DNA from: an uncultured Chlorobiaceae bacterium
GTDB taxonomy: Bacteria; Bacteroidota; Chlorobiia; Chlorobiales; Chlorobiaceae
DNA: 64,000 nt
Assembly (NCBI GenBank): GCA_903994365.1
Contig: CAJEXL010000007.1
Location: 40,637-104,636 of the forward strand
Direction of reading: 5' to 3'
Shown: positions 27,266-37,001 of the stretch, one piece after another
Numbering within the stretch: position 1 is the stretch's first letter
How the letters are laid out: every line of letters begins with the position of its first letter
Translations under genes and position numbers: made by a program
The notes under the pieces: generated by a model
Database searches by the model: none
What the model was told of the DNA's origin: nothing
What the model saw: only the letters and a program-made list of their open reading frames with translations

Positions 27266-29188
27266 ATGGAACGACGTACGTTTATAAAAAAATTGCTGTT
27301 GCGCACAGGTGCGGGTATTGGTGTCGCTACGGCAGGGCTTGTTGGATATTACCAGCCGAGAAAAGAGTTTTATCAGCAGGGTGGAGCTGAACCGGACGTG
27401 AGGCTGAGACTTCAGGGAACAAAAAAAGTGGTGGTGGTTGGTGGTGGTCTTGCGGGGATAAGCTCCTCTCTCGAACTGGCCAGTCGAGGTTTTGAGGTGA
27501 CGCTGGTGGAGTCTTCTGCTGCCCTTGGCGGGAAGCTGACCGGCTGGGATATTGACGCTCTTGGTGAGCGGTTTCCGGTTGAGCATGGGTTTCATGGTTT
27601 TTTTGAGCAGTATTACAATCTCAAAGAGATCTTTGCATCTGCTGGTATACGGCAGGATGTTTTTTTGGCTTCTCCCGGATATCCAGTCATTTTTAAAAAC
27701 TCTCCTGAAGAGATATTTGGCCAGGTGTCGAAGTTCTTTCCCTTCAACGTCCTCTCAATTCTTGCTCAGTCCCGCAGGCTTGATATCGGTGCCTTTCTGA
27801 AACATTCCAGTGGGCTCACTTCGGCTGGTGAGCTTTTCCGGTATGAGTACAAAAAGAGCTTCTCCAGGTATGATTCGATTGACTTTATGAGCTATTGCCG
27901 TCAGGGGAATACCTTGCCTGCCTTTGTTGATACGGTGCTCCACCCTTTTGCTGATGCGACGATGAACCGTATGGAGGTGTTGTCGGCAGCAGAGGCATTA
28001 CGCTATTTCCATTTCTATTTTATGGGGAGTCCGGAGGGGCTGGCCTTTACAATAACCAATCGTGATTGTATGACGGCGCTCATCAATCCTCTTGAAAGCA
28101 AGCTGAAGCAACTTGGGGTGACGATCCGGAAGGGAACTATGGCGAGAAGTATGACGGTCGAAGGAGGAAAGGTCTCCGGAGTTGTTGTGGATACCCAGGA
28201 GAGGGGCCGTGCCCTCATACTCCGCATTGACGCATCGGCAGTTCCCGAAGAGGGCTTTGCGGCGTTTGTTACTGATGATGGAGTGCCGGTGATGGTGGGG
28301 CGGAAGGGTCGAGGATATCTCGCGTTCGATGGTCGTTGTACCCATATAGGTTGCCCTGTTACCCCCGATGCTCTTACGGGCGGTTTCCACTGTCCTTGCC
28401 ATGCAGGTCGTTATGATGCCTCTGGCACTCCAGTGAGTGGACCACCCAAAGCGCCACTGGCAAAGCTTGCCGTTATGCAGGAGGGGAAGAGCCTTGTTGT
28501 GCGCCACGATGGCGCGATTGGTGTTTATGATGGTGAACTGCTTCCCTGTGATTATTGTGTGGTTGCCACTGATGTCAGGGGTACCCGCAGTTTTATAAAA
28601 GCTTCTGGATTAAACCAGCCCGGGTTTGAGTCGAATATTGCATCGCTTGGAGAGTCGGATCCTTATGCTGTGTACCGACTTTGGATAGATCGACCAATTG
28701 AGCCGGTCGATTTCCCCTTCTACACGGTTTCGGGTTATACCTATACCGATTCAATATCGCTCTATTCACAGTTTCAGGAGCCCTATATTTCATGGGCTAA
28801 AAAGCATGGTGGGGCAGTTGTTGAATTGCATGCCTATGCTATTGCTCCAAAAGAGATTCGTCCTGAAGAGGAGATTAAGGCGACGATGCTGCAAGAGCTC
28901 CATGCCATGTTTCCCGAGACCCGGAAAGCGAAGATCCTGCATGAGCTCTTCATGCAACAGTCAAACTTTTCACGCTGGGCTCCGGGTGATCACGCTCATC
29001 GGCCTGGTCTTGAAACCCCGTTTTTAAATCTTTTTCTGGCCGGAGACTGGGTAAAGGTTGATGCTCCAGTCTTTTTGATGGAGGCAGCAGCCTTCACCGG
29101 ACGCATGGCTGCCAATGCTATTTTCAGGCAAGAGTCGCTGGAGCCAACGCCCCTTCCTATTGTGCCAATGGAAGGTCTGTTTGCCTGA
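27266..29188 (+). CDS. crtU: Tat-signal FAD amine oxidase with internal Rieske domain, CrtU-like carotenoid desaturase/methyltransferase
   Basis: 640 residues. An N-terminal twin-arginine signal (ERRTFIKKLLLRTGAG) precedes a phytoene-desaturase-type FAD fold (VVVVGGGLAGISSSLELASRG, residues 55-75). A middle part (VEHGFHGFFEQYYNLKEIF; EALRYFHFYFMGSPEGLAF) resembles CrtU/CruE, which make aromatic carotenoid end groups such as those of chlorobactene or isorenieratene. A complete Rieske [2Fe-2S] domain is inserted at about 325-415, with ligands C358, H360, C376 and H379 and the disulfide-type cysteines C363 and C378. The C-terminus LAGDWVKVDAPVFLMEAA closes the FAD site. CrtU is the best match; other FAD/Rieske enzymes remain possible. 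Confidence 0.7.
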   Translation: MERRTFIKKLLLRTGAGIGVATAGLVGYYQPRKEFYQQGGAEPDVRLRLQGTKKVVVVGGGLAGISSSLELASRGFEVTLVESSAALGGKLTGWDIDALGERFPVEHGFHGFFEQYYNLKEIFASAGIRQDVFLASPGYPVIFKNSPEEIFGQVSKFFPFNVLSILAQSRRLDIGAFLKHSSGLTSAGELFRYEYKKSFSRYDSIDFMSYCRQGNTLPAFVDTVLHPFADATMNRMEVLSAAEALRYFHFYFMGSPEGLAFTITNRDCMTALINPLESKLKQLGVTIRKGTMARSMTVEGGKVSGVVVDTQERGRALILRIDASAVPEEGFAAFVTDDGVPVMVGRKGRGYLAFDGRCTHIGCPVTPDALTGGFHCPCHAGRYDASGTPVSGPPKAPLAKLAVMQEGKSLVVRHDGAIGVYDGELLPCDYCVVATDVRGTRSFIKASGLNQPGFESNIASLGESDPYAVYRLWIDRPIEPVDFPFYTVSGYTYTDSISLYSQFQEPYISWAKKHGGAVVELHAYAIAPKEIRPEEEIKATMLQELHAMFPETRKAKILHELFMQQSNFSRWAPGDHAHRPGLETPFLNLFLAGDWVKVDAPVFLMEAAAFTGRMAANAIFRQESLEPTPLPIVPMEGLFA

Positions 29189-30326
29189 GTTGCAAGCCAA
29201 GGCATTGTGCAACGGTGTTATGGAGCTGCGGGCGGAATTTGCGGATTCTGATGTTCTCCACTGAGGGATAGACCCTGTTGCTGAGGAGAATAACCGCAAG
29301 CTCTTTTTCCGGATCAATCCACAGGCTTGTTCCGGTGAAGCCGAGATGACCGTAGGAGGTGTTTGAAAAATAGTCTCCCGCTGAAGAGTGGCCATCAGGT
29401 GAGCGCAGATCCCATCCCAATGCCCTTGGAGAGTTGCTTCGGGAGAGAAATTTTTTGAGTGTCGATTTCTGGACATATCGGTGGTTATCCATGGCTCCGC
29501 CACGCATCAGCATCGCTGTCATGCGGAGAAGATCGCCTGTTGTGGAGTACAGTCCGGCATGTCCTGCAACTCCGCCAAGAAGCGCCGCATTCTGGTCGTT
29601 GACCAGTGGACGGTGGGAAGTGAATGGCCAGAGGGTATCATTGTCCACAGGGGCAATTTTCCATAACAGTGATGGTGGTGGAGTGAACATGGTCGCTCTC
29701 ATCCGAAGTGGCCTGGCAAAGCGCTCCTGGAAGTTTGATGCAAGAGATTTGCGTGTGATGGTTTCAACGATTCTCCCGAGGATCATGAATCCAGGATCGC
29801 TGTAGAGGGTTGTGGTGCCTGGCGCAGAGAGCAGGGTGTCAGCGTCAATGGCGTTGAAAAGGGCTGCGGGTGTGGCACACCTTTTGGCAAAAAAAGAGTG
29901 GGCTCTCAAGCCGGAGGTATGGCGCAGCAGATGCTCGATGGTGATATTTTCCTTGCCGTTTTTTCCAAAATCCGGAAGGTAGGTAGCTACTGGTGCCTGG
30001 AGGGAGAGAGAATCCCGCTCAACAAGCTGCATGACAATGGTGGTTGTGGCGACAGCTTTTGTCAGCGAAGCAAGGTCGTAGATGGTTGTTGTATCAACGG
30101 GAGCACTGTCGAGAGCGTAGGTCATTCTGCCGAAGGCTTTGTGAAAAACAACCTTGCCTTTGTAGAGCACAGCCACACTTGCCCCGGGGAAGACAGAGTC
30201 CTTTACGGCCTTTTCAACAGCCGTCTCAAGTGGCCTGAAATTGTATGCAAGTGCATCGTCTTGCACAGCAATGGTTAACCCGATACAGAGTAAGAGCGAT
30301 ACAAGAGCACAGTGGAGCAGTTGCAT
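29157..30326 (-). CDS. serine hydrolase, beta-lactamase/DD-peptidase (class C) fold
   Basis: About 389 residues from the ATG at 30326, preceded by AGGGTG; a GTG at 30335 is also open. A signal peptide (MQLLHCALVSLLLCIGLTIA) leads into a class C beta-lactamase-type fold. The catalytic SXXK is in YDLASLTKAVATT, with a Tyr motif YSDPGF and HLGFTGTSLW near the third motif. Such proteins are esterases, DD-peptidases or amidases. It is last in the trpH-mlaEFD operon, and its stop overlaps the convergent crtU by 32 bases. Confidence 0.82.
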   Translation of the reverse strand: MQLLHCALVSLLLCIGLTIAVQDDALAYNFRPLETAVEKAVKDSVFPGASVAVLYKGKVVFHKAFGRMTYALDSAPVDTTTIYDLASLTKAVATTTIVMQLVERDSLSLQAPVATYLPDFGKNGKENITIEHLLRHTSGLRAHSFFAKRCATPAALFNAIDADTLLSAPGTTTLYSDPGFMILGRIVETITRKSLASNFQERFARPLRMRATMFTPPPSLLWKIAPVDNDTLWPFTSHRPLVNDQNAALLGGVAGHAGLYSTTGDLLRMTAMLMRGGAMDNHRYVQKSTLKKFLSRSNSPRALGWDLRSPDGHSSAGDYFSNTSYGHLGFTGTSLWIDPEKELAVILLSNRVYPSVENIRIRKFRPQLHNTVAQCLGLQLRQTDLPLAQ

Positions 30327-30338
30327 GGCAGTCACCCT

Positions 30339-31217
30339 TTAAAAGAGTGAGAACTTGACATAGCGCTTCGGGTGCGATTTGAGATCGACGAGCAGGGAAT
30401 CCAGTGACGAGAGTGTTCGCGACAGGTTATTATAGAGCGCGGGATTGGAGGAGAGCTGCCCCAGTGTGCCCTTTTCATTGTTTAGTTTGTTTATCAGCGA
30501 TTCAGTTTTTGATGCCGTCTGGTTAAGCTTTTCAAGGGTTTCCGTGGTGTTTTTGGCCATTGACTTGTCATTGAGAAGCTTGGGAAGGAGCCCCTCGCCA
30601 CGTGATGCTTTCTTTGAGATCGTTGAAAGCTCGGCGGATGTGTTTTTCAGGCTGGTGACGGTTTCGGCAAGCTCTTTTCCCATCTGCTCGTCGGTGAGAA
30701 GCTTGCCGGCCATCCCCTTGCCGTTGTTCAAATGATCAAGCAGCTCGTTGATTTTGTCGAAGGCTTTATTGGCGCTTGCGGTGAGATTTGCCATGCCGGT
30801 TTCCGTTGCAAGGGGGATAAAATCACCCTCTTTAACGGCAGGCCCTTTTCCTGTTACAATGTCAATATATTTGTCGCCCAATACGCCGAGAGATTTAATG
30901 GTGGCTTTGGCATCTTTTGTGACGAGGGGCGCATACTCCTCTTTCAGTTTGAGATCAGCAACAACAAAGAGTGAGTCATGGCTTCTGACAAAGCTCATTT
31001 TTGAGACCGTGCCTATTTTTTTACCGGAGACGGAGACAAAGTTGTTCTCTGCAAGGCCTTGAACATCTCTCGAAAGTATTTTTACCGTCGTTGTGCTGGA
31101 GAAGAGGTTGGTATTTTTCCCGATGACCAGTCCGAGCCAGGCGGCAAAACCGATGCCGAAAATGAAAAATATTCCAGTTTTCAGATCGCTCCATTTCAAA
31201 GCGTTCGGATTTTTCAT
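30339..31217 (-). CDS. mlaD: MlaD/MCE-domain lipid transport protein
   Basis: 292 residues from MKNPNALKWSDLK, ATG at 31217; the frame is open from 31301. One N-terminal membrane helix (GIFFIFGIGFAAWLGLVIG) anchors it. The MCE domain follows (about 40-125; NNFVSVSGKKIGTV, IKSLGVLGDKYIDI), then a long helical, Asn/Leu-rich C-terminal region (about 140-285) with a repeated N-G-K-G-x-x-G-x-L pattern (NNGKGMAGKLL, NNEKGTLGQLS). It would form the periplasmic substrate-binding part of an MlaFED-type phospholipid transporter. Confidence 0.88.
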   Translation of the reverse strand: MKNPNALKWSDLKTGIFFIFGIGFAAWLGLVIGKNTNLFSSTTTVKILSRDVQGLAENNFVSVSGKKIGTVSKMSFVRSHDSLFVVADLKLKEEYAPLVTKDAKATIKSLGVLGDKYIDIVTGKGPAVKEGDFIPLATETGMANLTASANKAFDKINELLDHLNNGKGMAGKLLTDEQMGKELAETVTSLKNTSAELSTISKKASRGEGLLPKLLNDKSMAKNTTETLEKLNQTASKTESLINKLNNEKGTLGQLSSNPALYNNLSRTLSSLDSLLVDLKSHPKRYVKFSLF

Positions 31218-31242
31218 ACAGGTAAATGGTATTAAGTGAGGG

Positions 31243-31977
31243 TTATAATTCAAGAATTTTGTCAGAAAGAATCGAACATATAAACGGATGGTCAGCCTCA
31301 TGAAGCTTTTCGGTCACATCGTCGAAAATAATTTCGCCTTTGTAGAGCACAGCAACAGAGTCGGCAACATTGAAGACATCGTCAATGATATGGGTAACAA
31401 TAACTGCGCCAAGGTTGTTGTTCTTTCGAAGCGAGCTGATGAGCGAAAGGATTTTTTTTGAGCTGACAGGATCAAGTCCTGCTGTTGGTTCATCAAAGAG
31501 GATCATGTGCGGCTTGAAGATCATTGCTCGTCCAATGGCGACCCTGCGGCGCATTCCTCCACTCAAGCTCTCCGGAAGCTGCTCTTCATAGCCTTCGAGT
31601 CCGGCGAACTGTATCTGTTCAGCAACTCTGCGGCTTATCTCTTCTTCCGGGAGTTTCATGTTTTCCCGAAGAAAAAATCCAAGATTCTGGCTTATGGTCA
31701 TTGAATCGAAAAGCGCATTTCCCTGAAACACCATGCCCATTTTTCGCCGAATCGCGTAAAGGCTGGTCTCGTTCATGTTGGTGATGTCTGTTCCATCAAC
31801 AATGACTTGCCCGTTGTTTGGTTTTATAAGGCCAAGCATCAGTTTGAGAATGGTGCTTTTTCCTACACCACTTGGTCCAAGGATTGCCTTGATGGTGTTA
31901 TCCTTGATGGTCAGAGAGACGTTTTTGAGAATCTCTCTTTCGCCATATTTCAAACCGACCTGTCGTAGTTCAATCAT
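31243..31977 (-). CDS. mlaF: ABC transporter ATP-binding protein, MlaF type
   Basis: A 244-residue ATPase. Walker A is GPSGVGKST, the signature is LSGGMRRRVAIGRA, Walker B is MILFDEPTAGLDP, and the H loop is VIVTHIIDD. LSGGMRRR is typical of the MlaF branch. It lies between mlaE (4 bases upstream) and mlaD (25 bases downstream), forming the inner-membrane core of a lipid transport system. Confidence 0.93.
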   Translation of the reverse strand: MIELRQVGLKYGEREILKNVSLTIKDNTIKAILGPSGVGKSTILKLMLGLIKPNNGQVIVDGTDITNMNETSLYAIRRKMGMVFQGNALFDSMTISQNLGFFLRENMKLPEEEISRRVAEQIQFAGLEGYEEQLPESLSGGMRRRVAIGRAMIFKPHMILFDEPTAGLDPVSSKKILSLISSLRKNNNLGAVIVTHIIDDVFNVADSVAVLYKGEIIFDDVTEKLHEADHPFICSILSDKILEL

Positions 31978-31981
31978 TCGT

Positions 31982-32800
31982 TTACATGTTTTCCAGTACT
32001 ATCTTTGATACGTAGAAATTGGCAATCAGCACAAGCCCTGATGAAACAACAATGCCCTTGATGGTTGATCGTCCGACACCGGATGTTCCTCCCCTTGCCG
32101 AAAAACCGTTAAAGCAACTGACAAGCGTTATAATCATTGCAAAAACGGGAGCCTTGAGAAACCCGACGACAAAGTCCTTGGCGACAAGTCGCGGATAGAC
32201 AGCATTCCAGAATATTCCAGGATCAAGCCGGTGATAGTGCTCGGCCATGTATGCTGCGCTTTGCAAGCCAGCAAAGTCAGAGAAGGCGGTTAATGGCAAA
32301 AACATGATGAGTGCTGCGACCAGCCGGGGAGTGACAAGTTTTGCAATAGGGTCTGTACCGAAAGCGCGAAGTGCGTCAATTTGTTCCGATATCTGCATGG
32401 CACCAAGCTCTGCGCCGTTTCTTGATCCAAATCGAGCAGAGAGCATGAGACCCATAAGCAGCGGCCCAAGTTCACGGATCACCGACAGCGCTGTCGAGCG
32501 TCCCAGCATGGTTTTTGCCCCGAAATCTTCAAGCAGGTTGCCCACCTCAATGGCAAGAAGAGCGCCGATAGAGACTGCGCTCACCAGTACAATGGGCAGC
32601 GAGTCGACACCGCATATCTTGGCCTGATCAAGAACATCTCGCCAATATTGCTTTGCCTTGGGGATAGCGACAAAGGCCCTGACCGAAAACCAGAAAAACT
32701 CCTGCATGGTGAAGAAAAAAACCTTCATCTCCAAAAGAAGTTTCTCCTGCAGGGCTCGAGTAAACGCTATGGCACCAGAGGGAGATTGTAGAGTTTTCAT
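31982..32800 (-). CDS. mlaE: ABC transporter permease, MlaE type
   Basis: A 272-residue permease with about five or six helices. The MlaE hallmarks are IREL(G)PLLMGLMLSARFGSRNGAELGAMQISEQIDALRAFG, a conserved cytoplasmic coupling stretch. Its ATG overlaps the stop of the upstream PHP-domain gene by 4 bases. With MlaF and MlaD it makes a phospholipid transporter between inner and outer membrane. Confidence 0.92.
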   Translation of the reverse strand: MKTLQSPSGAIAFTRALQEKLLLEMKVFFFTMQEFFWFSVRAFVAIPKAKQYWRDVLDQAKICGVDSLPIVLVSAVSIGALLAIEVGNLLEDFGAKTMLGRSTALSVIRELGPLLMGLMLSARFGSRNGAELGAMQISEQIDALRAFGTDPIAKLVTPRLVAALIMFLPLTAFSDFAGLQSAAYMAEHYHRLDPGIFWNAVYPRLVAKDFVVGFLKAPVFAMIITLVSCFNGFSARGGTSGVGRSTIKGIVVSSGLVLIANFYVSKIVLENM

Positions 32801-33657
32801 GCGTGCAAAAGTCTGCTTTTCATTTTAGCGACCCACTCGCAGGGTATGGTGACCTTGCCGAAGAGATCGTCATCTCGTTCTCTCATGCCATGATAGTCGG
32901 AACCTCCCGAAAAGAGCAGAAAATACTCATTGGCAATCTCACGGTAATAGTTTTGCCTGTAGGTGTCATGAGAAGGGTGTACTATTTCAATTCCGTCAAG
33001 CCCGAAGGTGATCAACTGTTTCAGTGTCTCATCGGAGACATTCTGGGCTGGATGTGCAAGAAAAGAGAGACCAGAGGCCTTGTTGATGAGGCTTATGACA
33101 TCCGCAGGATGTGTCTCTATGCTTTTAACGTACGCCGGACTATGTGCACCAAGGTATTTGCTGAACGCCTCGCTGAAGCTTTTTACATAGCCAACATCCT
33201 GAAGCACTGCTGCAATATGGGGGCGTCCAACACTTCCATTCTGAGCTTTGACAATGATCTGTTCAATACCAATTTTAACTCCCATTTTAGCGAGTTTACT
33301 CACCATGCGTTCAGCCCTTTCGGTACGCAGGTGGCGGCAGTGGTCAAGATACCCTTTCAGCTCAGAATGCTGATAATCAAAAAAATATCCAAGGACATGA
33401 ATATCATATCCCTTGTAGGTCGAGCTCATCTCTACACCAGGAATAAGCTCAATACCCCTCTCAAAGGCTAATGGCTTTGCTTTGTCAATACCTAAAACAG
33501 AATCATGGTCAGTAATGCTGATGGCCTTTAACCCGGCAACTGCTGCTTTTTCAACAATTTCTTCGGGAGTAAAGATTCCGTCGGAACATTTCGTATGTAT
33601 GTGTAAGTCTGCTTTTTCAAAGCCATTATACCCTACGCTTGAAAAGCTGTACGGCAC
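32797..33657 (-). CDS. PHP-domain phosphoesterase, TrpH/RNase AM type
   Basis: A 286-residue PHP-domain enzyme. The metal site begins with ADLHIHTKCSDG, then ITDHDSV, GVEMS, FLAHP and the C-terminal GGSDYHG. Length and motif order match the YciV/TrpH group, where characterised members hydrolyse 3',5'-nucleoside bisphosphates and act as a 5'-3' exoribonuclease. It is the first gene of the run leading to mlaE. Confidence 0.85.
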   Translation of the reverse strand: MPYSFSSVGYNGFEKADLHIHTKCSDGIFTPEEIVEKAAVAGLKAISITDHDSVLGIDKAKPLAFERGIELIPGVEMSSTYKGYDIHVLGYFFDYQHSELKGYLDHCRHLRTERAERMVSKLAKMGVKIGIEQIIVKAQNGSVGRPHIAAVLQDVGYVKSFSEAFSKYLGAHSPAYVKSIETHPADVISLINKASGLSFLAHPAQNVSDETLKQLITFGLDGIEIVHPSHDTYRQNYYREIANEYFLLFSGGSDYHGMRERDDDLFGKVTIPCEWVAKMKSRLLHA

Positions 33658-33774
33658 GGCTGAATGATTAAATAGTTAATTTAGTACTCTCATATTATAA
33701 GAAATTTTTTCCGGCTGCTTCTCAGAAAACGGAATTATTTTTCCGATAAAATAGTTGCCTTGTGCTGTTTTTGC

Positions 33775-34623
33775 TTATGGTTGCAGCAATCCTGTAAAAA
33801 CGAGGTAAAGAATGGTCGCTCCCGCCAACAGCCGGTAGACAATAAAGATGGTTGTTGTGTGCTCTTTGAGGTAGTTGAGAAGGAAGGCGATTGATGCGTA
33901 ACCGACAAAACCTGCGGTAAACGTTGCCACTATGATAGTTGTTGTGTTGTCAGGAGAGGCGGTGATACTTCCCCAAGTCTTGTAGAGCTGCAGCATTGCA
34001 GCGGCAAATACCGAAGGGAGCGAGAGCAGAAATGAAAAGCGGGCTGCGGCTTCACGGGAAAGATTCAGTAAAAGTCCACCGGTTATGGTTACTCCCGAGC
34101 GTGAGGAGCCTGGTATGAGAGCGATGCTTTGCGCAAGACCGATCAGCAGTGCCTCTTTCCAGCCAATATCCGCCATTGAATTGAGTGACTGCCCCTTTTG
34201 CAGCCTTTTTTTTATTTTTTGTTCAGCAAGAGAGAGGATGATGGCCAGACCAATAAGTGCGCCGCTGACCCAGTAGAGCGATCGGAGGCTTGTTTCAATC
34301 TCTGATTTGAACAACAGGCCGAATATGACAATTGGGAGGGTTCCTGCCGCAATCATCCACCCCATTTTTGCCTCAGCAGTACCGAAGGGCTTGCGTTTTA
34401 CAATTCCCTCAAGAACGCCTTTGCCAATGACAACAATATCTTTTCGGAAATAGAAGAGGACTGCGAAAAGTGTTCCGATCTGTACAATGGCGGTAAATGG
34501 TGCCCCCGGATCTTCCCAGCCAGCAAGAGCCGGAATAATTCTGAGATGCGCTGAACTGCTGACCGGCAGAAATTCCGTCAAGCCCTGAACGATACCGAGA
34601 AGAACTGCTTCAATGAGGGTCAT
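33775..34623 (-). CDS. uppP: undecaprenyl-diphosphate phosphatase
   Basis: A 282-residue polytopic membrane protein of the BacA/UppP family. The signatures are GLTEFLPVSSSAHLRI near the N-terminus and the second active-site motif LIPGSSRSGVTITGGLL. It recycles undecaprenyl pyrophosphate for cell-wall synthesis. Its ATG overlaps the end of rdgB by 4 bases. Confidence 0.95.
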   Translation of the reverse strand: MTLIEAVLLGIVQGLTEFLPVSSSAHLRIIPALAGWEDPGAPFTAIVQIGTLFAVLFYFRKDIVVIGKGVLEGIVKRKPFGTAEAKMGWMIAAGTLPIVIFGLLFKSEIETSLRSLYWVSGALIGLAIILSLAEQKIKKRLQKGQSLNSMADIGWKEALLIGLAQSIALIPGSSRSGVTITGGLLLNLSREAAARFSFLLSLPSVFAAAMLQLYKTWGSITASPDNTTTIIVATFTAGFVGYASIAFLLNYLKEHTTTIFIVYRLLAGATILYLVFTGLLQP

Positions 34624-35324
34624 GCGAATTTGTTGTTGTCGGTTGGCAAAATGTTGTGTGTTTCAAGAATTTCCTGCAGGGCGACGATGGCCTTCCTGAC
34701 GGCGAGGGCGCGGTGGCTGAGGCTGTTTTTTTTAGACTGGCTCATCTCAGCGTAAGTTTTCCCCATAGAATCGACCATGAAGACAGGATCATAGCCAAAG
34801 CCTCCATCTCCTTGTGGTTCAATTGTTATGGTGCCATGAACAACTCCATCCGCAATTTTTTCAAACAGGAGTGAACCCTGAGGCGAAGGAAGAGCTCCTT
34901 TCATGGCAATAACACTTCTGAATCGGGCGCTCCGGTTTTTTATACCGCGCAGGGAGTAGAGCAGGTGGTTGACATTGGCCTCATAGGTTGGTCTTTGGCC
35001 TTCCGGCATCGGTGCATATCGTGCGGAATAGAGACCCGGAGCGCCATTGAGCGCATCAACTTCAAGCCCGGTGTCGTCTGCGAGCGCAATCATGAAAGGA
35101 AAGCGTTCGGAAAGCAGGTCAAAAATAGCCCTTGCTTTGAGAAGAGCGTTTCCCTCCAGCGTTTTTTCGCTCTCTTCAACCTCAACTTCAACGCCAAGCT
35201 CATGAAGCGCAAAAACGTTGAAAAGAGGCGAGACCTTTTCAAGCAGCGGTCGAAGTTCTCTCACTTTGTCGTGGTTGCCGGTGGCAAGGATGATGGCAAT
35301 CTGGTAGTTGTCGGTGTCGCTCAT
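34620..35324 (-). CDS. rdgB: non-canonical purine NTP pyrophosphatase (RdgB/HAM1)
   Basis: 234 residues. The HAM1 pattern is complete: LATGNHDKVRELRPLL, ALADDTGLEVDALNGAPGLYSARYA, GDGGFGYDPVF and SQSKKNSLSHRALAVRKA. It removes dITP and XTP from the nucleotide pool. It is between pdxJ (9 bases upstream) and uppP (overlapping). The C-terminal tail is a little longer than in E. coli RdgB. Confidence 0.95.
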   Translation of the reverse strand: MSDTDNYQIAIILATGNHDKVRELRPLLEKVSPLFNVFALHELGVEVEVEESEKTLEGNALLKARAIFDLLSERFPFMIALADDTGLEVDALNGAPGLYSARYAPMPEGQRPTYEANVNHLLYSLRGIKNRSARFRSVIAMKGALPSPQGSLLFEKIADGVVHGTITIEPQGDGGFGYDPVFMVDSMGKTYAEMSQSKKNSLSHRALAVRKAIVALQEILETHNILPTDNNKFA

Positions 35325-35333
35325 GGGATGTGG

Positions 35334-36041
35334 TTACTTGATGATTCGGAGCATCTCTTTGACAGCCTCCTCAAGGCCAGTAATGACGGCACGGGCAATA
35401 ATGGCATGGCCGATGCTCACCTCCTCAATATCGGTGATTTCCCTGAATGGCGCTATGTTGCGGTAGTCAAGCCCGTGGCCTGCGACCACCTTCAGCCCGA
35501 GGCCTCTTGCGTACGCCGCTGCTTCGCGGATTCTGGTCAGCTCCAGCACCCTTTCATCACCCTGTTTCAGCGCATAGAGTCCGGTGTGCAGTTCTACAAT
35601 ATCGGCACCAGCTTCAGCCGAAAGATCAATAGCATTTTTGTCGGGCTCAATAAAGAGACTTACCTCTACTCCTGCGGGCTTGAATGGTTTCAAAAATTCC
35701 GCCAGTACAGCAAAATGGCGTGTAATGTCAAAACCCCCTTCAGTGGTAAGCTCCTCACGTTTTTCTGGGACAAGGGTGATAAGCTCCGGCCTTGTTTTCA
35801 GGGCAATTTGTTGCAACTCCGTGGTCATGGCCATTTCAAGGTCGAGTTTGGTGGTAACCGCTTGACGGAGTCTTGACAGATCGTTGTCCTTGATGTGGCG
35901 GCGATCTTCGCGCAGGTGGCAGACAATGCCTGCGGCACCGCACTGCTCAGCAACCAGCGCCGCTGTGATGGGGTCAGGCTCCTGCTCGCCTCTGGCGTTT
36001 CGTAACGTGGCGATATGATCAATATTAACGGCTAATCTCAT
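35334..36041 (-). CDS. pdxJ: pyridoxine 5'-phosphate synthase
   Basis: A 235-residue TIM barrel. [17 protein letters not shown] at the N-terminus, [25 protein letters not shown] and [11 protein letters not shown] are all PdxJ signatures. It condenses deoxyxylulose phosphate with aminoacetone phosphate to make vitamin B6. First gene of the pdxJ-rdgB-uppP operon. Confidence 0.95.
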   Translation of the reverse strand: MRLAVNIDHIATLRNARGEQEPDPITAALVAEQCGAAGIVCHLREDRRHIKDNDLSRLRQAVTTKLDLEMAMTTELQQIALKTRPELITLVPEKREELTTEGGFDITRHFAVLAEFLKPFKPAGVEVSLFIEPDKNAIDLSAEAGADIVELHTGLYALKQGDERVLELTRIREAAAYARGLGLKVVAGHGLDYRNIAPFREITDIEEVSIGHAIIARAVITGLEEAVKEMLRIIK

Positions 36042-36338
36042 AAAGGTGGAAATGGATCAAATGGTGTACAAATCTGTTGCGGAGTCACTCTCTCTGCACT
36101 CCGATGGCATCGTAAGCGAAAGTAATGAAAAAAAGGTAGAATGGACAAAATTACAGTCCCTGCAGATTTTAAACTCTTTGTTATGCCCTTGGGTAACTGA
36201 AAGAGCAGGATATTGTCAAGTGCGAACGGCTGCCCCAAAGTAATTGTTCTGTGCTGAGGTAAAGAGTGTGCGTTTCGCCTTCAGATTTTTCTTTATATTG
36301 CCAAGTTTAGTCAACATTGTTTATTAAAACATTTTTCT
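36042..36338. other. intergenic region between pdxJ and gmhA
   Basis: 297 bases between divergent genes, so promoters for both should lie here. I see no RNA gene, no strong hairpin and no convincing small gene. A 65-codon open frame at 36046 has no recognisable product. Confidence 0.3.
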
Positions 36339-36968
36339 ATGTCAAAGCAATGCAGGTGTTCCGATGGGCTGACTGACCGCACTCGTTATGAGGAGGTGGT
36401 GCTTGATGTTATGCTCTACAGCGCTCGCCTCAAGGAGAGTGTGGCACGGCGGAACAGTGACGTTATTGTTGCTATGGCACGTATGATGGCCGAGACGTTT
36501 GAGGAGGGTGGCAAGGTGCTCTTCTGTGGTAATGGCGGCAGTGCGGCAGATGCTCAACATCTCGCTACTGAGCTGACTATTCGGTATCGCAGCAGTGTTG
36601 ATCGTCCTGCGCTTCCGGCAATTGCACTCTCTACCGATACTTCTGCTTTGACGGCAGGTGCCAATGATCTTGGTTATGATGCGGTTTTTGCCCGCCTTGT
36701 TGAGGCTTACGGGCGTCAAGGGGATATTCTTGTAGGGCTTTCCACCAGTGGCAACAGTCAAAGTATTGTCAATGCGCTTGCAGGTGCCAGACGGCAGGGT
36801 ATGAAAACATTTGCACTGCTTGGTGGTGATGGTGGAGTGTTGAACGGTGTGGCTGATCTTGAAATTATTGTGCCACATTCAGGTTCCGCTGACCGCGTTC
36901 AGGAGTGCCATATTACGATCGGTCATGTTCTTATTGATCTCGTCGAGCGGATGCTTGGCTATTGTTAA
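36339..36968 (+). CDS. gmhA: sedoheptulose-7-phosphate isomerase
   Basis: A 209-residue SIS-domain protein. It has [18 protein letters not shown], the [15 protein letters not shown] phosphate loop and the C-terminal [16 protein letters not shown], all typical of GmhA. It makes heptose 7-phosphate for lipopolysaccharide core. About 20 N-terminal residues precede the usual start, and an internal ATG (codon 25, [10 protein letters not shown]) is possible. ribH follows after 33 bases. Confidence 0.92.
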   Translation: MSKQCRCSDGLTDRTRYEEVVLDVMLYSARLKESVARRNSDVIVAMARMMAETFEEGGKVLFCGNGGSAADAQHLATELTIRYRSSVDRPALPAIALSTDTSALTAGANDLGYDAVFARLVEAYGRQGDILVGLSTSGNSQSIVNALAGARRQGMKTFALLGGDGGVLNGVADLEIIVPHSGSADRVQECHITIGHVLIDLVERMLGYC

Positions 36969-37001
36969 AAGTTCGTAAAATAACTCAAAACGATTATTTC
37001 T

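Noticed and set aside
34965..35876. 303-codon open frame on the plus strand
   Set aside because: It lies wholly antisense to rdgB and pdxJ, whose motifs are complete, and its product looks like reversed coding sequence (Cys/His/Phe-rich, no motif).
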